In this document: positions 58,799 to 64,000 of the stretch, one piece after another
How positions within the stretch are numbered: position 1 is the first letter of the stretch
Layout of the letters: each line of letters opens with the position of its first letter
NCBI RefSeq assembly: GCF_902167145.1
Contig: NC_050099.1
Location: 60,034,942-60,098,941, forward strand
Reading direction: 5' to 3'
Length of the DNA: 64,000 nucleotides
DNA from: Zea mays
Lineage: Eukaryota > Streptophyta > Magnoliopsida > Poales > Poaceae
Position numbers and translations under genes: made by a program
Notes under the pieces: model-generated
Told to the model about the DNA's origin: nothing
Databases searched by the model: none
The model's input: the letters and a program-made list of their open reading frames with translations, nothing else

Positions 58799-59774
58799 TG
58801 TTAGAATTATAGACATTTTCCATATCATTTTAATTCTATAAATTAACATTATGATGATGACATATAAAAGATAATTAATCATAAAAATCGTGATCTCAAA
58901 TATATCCATAACAATATGGATCATGAGAACATAAAGCATATTAATCATATAAATATAATAAGCATATAAACATGGTACATGCATTATGATAGAACAACTG
59001 AAAATAAACAGATAGCAACATAAACAGCATGACTATAAAATTAAAACAAACATATATAACATATTATAATATGACAGAACAGATGAGATAAATTCATGGC
59101 TACATATGAAACAACAGAGATGAATATATGAAACATATATAATCTGCAGAACGCAAACAGTAAGGAGATAAATTGATCATACCCTCTCATGCGCTTTGAG
59201 GATTCAGATCCTTGTCGAGCTTCTCTTGTCATGTCGCCAGGAATAAGAAGATGTTTTGGGCAGTCACGTAGACGCTCCCCCAAAAACCTAATTGTCGATC
59301 CCCAGTGCAAGGTCTCGAACGGCAAGGGCTTCGGAGACACCTGCCCTCTCGCTTCTCTGTGCGCGCAGAGTTACGAGATGGAAACACCCACACTTGCGGA
59401 TGGACTGTGTTTCTGAAGGTTCTGCTCTCGTGTACCAAGTGACAGGTGTTCTCCCCTTTTATCATCGTGGAAGGGAAGCTGAAGGAGAAGCGTGGGCTGA
59501 CGAAGAGACAGGCAACTGAAAGGTTTAACTCGGAGTTGAAACGCCCGCTCGCCGCCTGCCTGCCTCGCCCCGAGCCCAGCCGGCGGCGGCGGCGCGCGCG
59601 CGTGTGGCATGACCTTGTTCATTTCTTGACTTCTCAAATTAAGTGGAATAATTCACATCATATAAGTCAAGCCAACGACCTTTGGACTTCCAATATGATA
59701 CTATTGGTATTCTCCACCATTACACACCATATAGTTTATTAAATAAATAGGCCAAACCCATAAAAGATCCAACA
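58799..59774 (-). repeat. 5' LTR of the copia element
   Basis: 976 bp; plus-strand ends TGTTAGAATTATAGAC and AAAGATCCAACA. Matches 41644-42733 apart from length changes in the GC-rich part. Confidence 0.9.
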
Positions 59775-59940
59775 ATGTATTGTGTTGTTTTATTATTTCG
59801 ATTTCTATTTTCATATCCATATTTAGTTGAAGACACGTGACTAAAAAGGAAAACACAACTTAATATAGAAAAATGAAATCGAGGAGAGACATAGAAATAG
59901 AAAACCAATGTGATATCCTCTACACCCGCCCTCGCCTCTA

Positions 59941-61262
59941 ACGGAGTAAAATATATGATTGCATGCTTTCACGTAGTGTATGCTTCATATTAGTAGTTAT
60001 CTTTTTTCTAAGTCCATAATTAATATGCAAAACAGATATTAGGTGTAAGCGTGCAAGTAGAATTTTTTTTCTAATAGATCTAAATCCAACGTAAATACAA
60101 TTGTGGTTTATTAAGTTTTTTTTTCATAAAGCTACATCAGGTGGTGGTGGAAGGGTTTAAGTTCTAAATATGACATACCGTTGGATCTAGATCTAACGAA
60201 GTAAAATATTTGCTTCCACACTTGCACCTAGTGCATGCTTGCATATTAGTAGTCTTTTCCTAAGATAACGATTAATATGCAAGCAGATATTAGGTGCAGC
60301 GTGCAAGCATACGTTTTTGTCTGTTAGATCTAAATCCAACGTTGATACAATTGTGGTTTGTTAGGGGTTTCTATAAAGCTACATTAGGTGGTGGTGGAAG
60401 GGTTTAAGTGCTAAATATGACACCGTTGGATCTAGATCTAACGGAGTAAAATATCTGCTTGCACGCTTCCACCTAGTGCTTGATTGCATATGAGTAGTCG
60501 CATTTTCCCTAAGGCAACGACTAATATGCAAGCAGATATTAGGTGCAAGCGTGCAAGCAGACTTTTTTGTCTATTAGATCTAAATCCAACGTAGATACAG
60601 TTGTGGTTTGTTATGGGTTTTATATAAAGCTACATCAGGTGTTGGTGGAAGGGTTTAAGTGATAAATATGACACACCATTGGATCTAGATCAAACAGAGT
60701 AAAATATCTGTCTGCACGCTTCCACTTAGTGCATGCTTGCATATTAGTAGTCACATTCTTCCTAAGGCAACGACTAATATGCAAGCAGATATTAGGTGCA
60801 ACCGTGCAAGCAGACTTTTTTGTATGTTAGATCTAAATTCAATGTAGATACAATTGTGGTTTGTTAGAGGTTTTTTATAAAGCTACATCAGGTGGTGGTG
60901 GAAGGGTTTAAGTGCTAAATATGACATACCGTTGGATCTAGATCTAACGGAGTAAAATATCTGCTTGCACGCTTGCACCTAGTGCATGCTTGCATATCAT
61001 TAGTCGCATTTTCTCTAAGGCAACGACTAATATGCAAGCAGATATTAGGTGTAAGCGTGCAAGCAGACTTTTTTGTCTATTAGATATAAATCCAACATAG
61101 ATACAATTGTGGTTTGTTAGGGGTTTTTTATAAAGCTATATCATGTGGTGATAGAAATATTTAAGTGCTAAATATAACATACCGTTGGATCTAGATTTAA
61201 TGGAGTAAAATCTATGCTTACACGCTTCCACCTAATGCATGCTTGTATATCAGTAGTCGCAT
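59941..61262. repeat. About 250-bp tandem array of fold-back units (just over five copies)
   Basis: The phrase ACGGAGTAAAATAT (with variants) begins at about 59941, 60196, 60441, 60694, 60947 and 61200. Inside each unit GTTGGATCTAGATCTAAC pairs with GTTAGATCTAAATCCAAC, and CTGCTTGCACGCTTCCACC with AGGTGCAAGCGTGCAAGCAG, giving a hairpin of about 165 bp (for example 60425-60590). A spacer of about 85 bp with GCTACATCAGGTGGTGGTGG follows. Non-coding. Confidence 0.9.
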
Positions 61263-61268
61263 TTTTCT

Positions 61269-61608
61269 AAAGCCTAAGCCTAATACCCCTGATACATATA
61301 ATTCTACATGGGCCACGGCCCATTCGTTCGCATTGACGTTTTTTTCAAAGCCTAAACCTAATACCCCTGATACATATATTTCTACATGGGCCACGGCCCA
61401 CTCGTTCGCATTGACTCTTTTTTCAAAGCCTAATACCCCTAATACATATAATTCTATATGGACCACAGCCTGTTGGTTCGTAAATGACGTTTTCTTTCTA
61501 AAGCCTAAGCCTAATACCACTAATACATATAATCCTACATGGGCCACGGCCGCTCATTCGTCGATGACGTTTTTTCTAAAGCCTAAGCATAATACCCCTA
61601 ATACATAT
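61269..61608. repeat. 75-78-bp tandem array (about 4.5 copies)
   Basis: AAAGCCTAAGCCTAATACC-type starts at about 61269, 61347, 61425, 61500 and 61578; units contain ACATGGGCCACGGCC. Most units are 26 codons long, so frames stay open on both strands (61243-61614, 61218-61547); these are not genes. It abuts the fold-back array and stops at the next LTR. Confidence 0.9.
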
Positions 61609-61875
61609 TGTTAAGTAACCCTAGTAAGGGTTACGTGGGCAAATACCAACTTTACCCCTGAGGGGTCTCACATCTCTATATAAGGAACTTGTATACCCCT
61701 TGATATTACAAAGAAGAGAAAGATGCCAAATGTCCAACCCTACATCGTGTCTCGTGTGTTTCCTCTGTCGTGCTTTTGGGAAGGGATACGGGTCTTCCAC
61801 GACTTCTCGCGCCTAATCTGCTGACGGGAGGGAAGGGTGTGGATCTGGTGATCCGTGGTAACGTAGTTCTCAACA
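61609..61875 (+). repeat. Short copia-type LTR
   Basis: 267 bp from TGTTAAGTAACCC to GTTCTCAACA, with a TATATAA box at 61677-61683. Followed at once by a primer-binding site, so this is a 5' LTR. No second copy in the window. Confidence 0.7.
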
Positions 61876-61892
61876 CGTTATCAGCACGCTCT
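61876..61892 (+). other. Primer-binding site after the short LTR
   Basis: CGTTATCAGCACGCTCT directly follows the LTR. TTATCAGCACG is a common priming sequence after the LTRs of plant copia elements. Confidence 0.65.
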
Positions 61893-64000
61893 ACCTCGAC
61901 GTTGCTGCGAGATTAGATCTGCATCAACTCTCCGTCAAGCTGGTAGGTCCTCCGGCCTAGCCGAACTGTCCTATGCGACATGCATCGTTTTTTCCTCTAC
62001 ATAATCGAACGGTATGTTTACTGTTCTTGATATGTTGTTATGTACGGACTGTGATCCATGCGGGATGAACTGCCATCACCGATGTGCTTCTACGCACGTG
62101 GCAGCTAGCCAACATCGGACATATGCCTAAGTCGGGCCGCGCCGCGCACCAGCGGCCGTGCCCGTAGTCTGCATCGCGTCACCACCGCTGGAGGTGGCGT
62201 CCAGAGTACCCACGCCGCGCGCCAGTAGTCGTGCGTCGCTTGTGTCGGGGCCGTGTCACGTCGCTCGCTGGAGCCACACTACGCCTGATCCGTGCCGCGC
62301 CACACTGGGGCCACGTCACACCGGCTGCGCCGCTGGAGCAACGCCGTGGGTGCTCGTTGAGAGTTGAGACGCAGTGCCTACAGAACGAGGCGCCCTCTCT
62401 ACGATCCGCTCCTCCATAAATCTCGCTAATGTGACGGCGATATGAAGGAGCTGAGGACCAGTTCGCCCCTGTTTTTTCGTGTCCAGAAGATAAGGACGTG
62501 AGGAAAAGAACTCGGTCAAGACGGCTAGGCAGTTGGCGAGTCCTCCGCCTGGCGAATCAACAGGCGGGTGAGCCCTCTCGTAGTAGTGAAAAGCTGCAAT
62601 GGCGGGGCCCACGAGCCCAATCTCTACACGTATTGGTGGATGATGGTGCACTTGTGCATACAATATATTACCAAACCTGCCATCTTTTTCCAATCTGTAA
62701 GGCACCTTTATACTATAGTTTGCGCTTGGTACAAATGTTACGATTTTTGCTCATGCATTAATTCCCATATTATTTTCTACATTATTTCGCCTAGCAAATA
62801 ATTAGCAGAAAAAAATTTCAAAATGTATATGAAGCTATAATACACATACTTCAATCGCTCTAAATATTTGTGTTGCGTTGAGTTTTCATACTCACGGCGA
62901 GCAATTAAATTGTATAGTGGGTACTCAGACACACTCATCAAGTTATGTTATTATCGGTTGAGTTATGGTATTAGCTGAATATTGACTGCACCCTGGCAAC
63001 ACGACGCAATATTTGTGCCGTTTGACCTTGGTTGCGTCATGTGATTGCTATGTCGCGCTCTCACTTAATCGGATCGCTCCCGTTGAGTCGAACCGCCATC
63101 GCTGAGTCACGTATTTTTCGCATGCCCTGTAGGCACTGTCCGTCTGCCGTGATCATCGAGCCACAATTGCGCCTGTTGCGCAAGTTGCGTGGACTTATCG
63201 TGTACCCCGACTATCGAGCCAAAATTGCGCTTTTTGCGAGGGCTTATTGTGTTGTTGTAGCACTGATGGCCGCACACGAATTGACACCAGATACACTGGA
63301 GCTTGTACTCGCATAGAATGTGGTGGGTTTTCTAAGCCCATAAGGTTACATCATAGCGCAACCTTCGGAAACAATTTTATTTGGCTCTATATTTTATTTG
63401 ATTGTGTTGTGTGGCATCATATATTTATATATATCGCCAAGTGGCCTTAACAACTATATCAAGCTCTATAGTGTTTGGAAACCTGGAAAATTAAATTGAA
63501 ATACAATAAAACACAGATAAGTTAATTCTCTACTCTCACCTCATGCATAAAGTTTTACCTGAAGTAACCTGAAAATATGTAATATAATGCATGAAAGCCT
63601 TTTTGGCATAAGACATCACAAATTGGGATTCTATTAGTAAGCAAAAGACCTTACCAAATAATTTAAGACCAGAAATCTCAGTCATACATTGCTTAACCAG
63701 ATGTTAGCACATTGCTCTCTTTGTCGTTGAATGACATGAAGCAAACTATGAGATAAAAGGACATGTAATCGCTAGCAACACGAAGTTGCAAGTATACCGA
63801 GAGGTTATTCTGAGATTTTTTTTCACAATGTTGGTGTGAAAAACCATTGTGTGTTCCTATCAAACCACTTTACTCGTTCTATCTAGGACCTCTATGCTTG
63901 TGTTGCATACATCTCTCGGCATTGTAAATACTTATAGTCGTTGCATTGACTCGGGATAGTACTTTGACAAGTTTGGTATACACTGTAAGCTAAATGGTAA
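61893..64000. other. Unassigned sequence at the window end
   Basis: 61893-62060 is probably the leader of the short-LTR copia element, but no gag follows. 62060-62640 is GC-rich, without a recognisable protein. 62870-63320 has open frames (for example 63032-63316) with no family signature. 63440-64000 is AT-rich and non-repetitive in this window. No RNA gene or LTR pair seen; it may contain low-copy DNA. Confidence 0.3.

Larger units (their letters stand above)
41644..59774 (-). mobile_element. Copia retrotransposon, split by element G
   Basis: LTRs at 41644-42733 and 58799-59774 with an exact TSD ATGTA (41639-41643 and 59775-59779). Sense strand is minus: 5' LTR on the right, then gag, protease, integrase, RT (interrupted at 55960/44360 by element G), the rest of RT, RNase H, a TTTGGTGGGGATTG polypurine tract and the 3' LTR. 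Without G it is about 6.5 kb. Stops, a small deletion and loss of the primer site make it defective. The gag resembles maize families whose gag reads NPNVRxFSVxGFAAVLKPD; I do not name a family. Confidence 0.9.

Noticed and set aside
61218..61614. Repetitive frames on both strands near 61.4 kb
   Set aside because: Translation of the 78-bp tandem array; no start context, promoter or family.
63032..63316. 94-codon frame near the window end as a gene
   Set aside because: No recognisable domain, no homologous partner in the window, weak context.

Overview
The window looks like an intergenic block of a large grass genome, most likely maize or another Zea. It is almost wholly nested transposable elements. 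The evidence is many LTR pairs with 5-bp target-site duplications (TSDs), Ty3-type gag-pol with an added RNase H, a Zeon-like non-autonomous element, a Sirevirus-like LTR starting TGAAAGGGAA, CACTA termini rich in TTTGCCGAGTG, and a Tourist-type MITE. I found no convincing ordinary cellular gene. Family names are from recognition, not from a search.

Layout: (A) 1-5462, a long-LTR Ty3 element with only a gag stub, its 5' LTR cut by the window edge. 5463-9111, a second long LTR. (C) 9112-9752, a collapsed minus-strand Ty3 remnant. 9753-11188, GC-rich sequence with no recognisable element. 11189-11358, a hAT-like MITE. 11408-13025, a solo LTR with a 57-bp tandem repeat. 13366-15069, a complete non-autonomous CACTA element (TSD GCT). 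16017-16330, a decayed CACTA transposase fragment. (E) 16377-25949, a minus-strand Ty3/Tat element with pol but no gag (TSD GGAGA). (F) 26214-29560, an old Ty3 element with only gag. (Z) 30136-37576, a Zeon-like element with gag but no pol (TSD GTGTC). 37577-38689, a Sirevirus-like LTR. 38690-40930, a decayed copia pol split by a solo LTR at 39512-40635. 41261-41377, a Tourist-like MITE (TSD TAA). 41644-59774, a minus-strand copia element (TSD ATGTA) whose reverse transcriptase is split by (G) 44360-55960, a young Ty3/Tat element (TSD CCTGC; LTRs differ at 3 of 475 positions by eye). 59941-61608, two tandem arrays. 61609-61875, a short LTR with a primer-binding site. 61893-64000, unassigned sequence.

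The most interesting system is shared by E, Z and G. Each carries, antisense to gag-pol, a multi-exon gene with its own TATA box beside the 3' LTR. Its product has an N-terminal domain of the 'putative gypsy-type transposon' kind (PF04195-like), a basic nuclear-signal-like middle, and a coiled coil followed by a conserved C-terminal module. Introns are 49-79 bp. In all three elements a tandem repeat (63 bp in E and Z, 79 bp in G) lies exactly between the converging 3' ends of the sense and antisense genes. In G the five exons join into an uninterrupted 1141-codon frame. E (pol, no gag) and Z (gag, no pol) share LTR ends, primer site, polypurine tract, repeat and antisense gene, so they look like complementary halves of one replication system.
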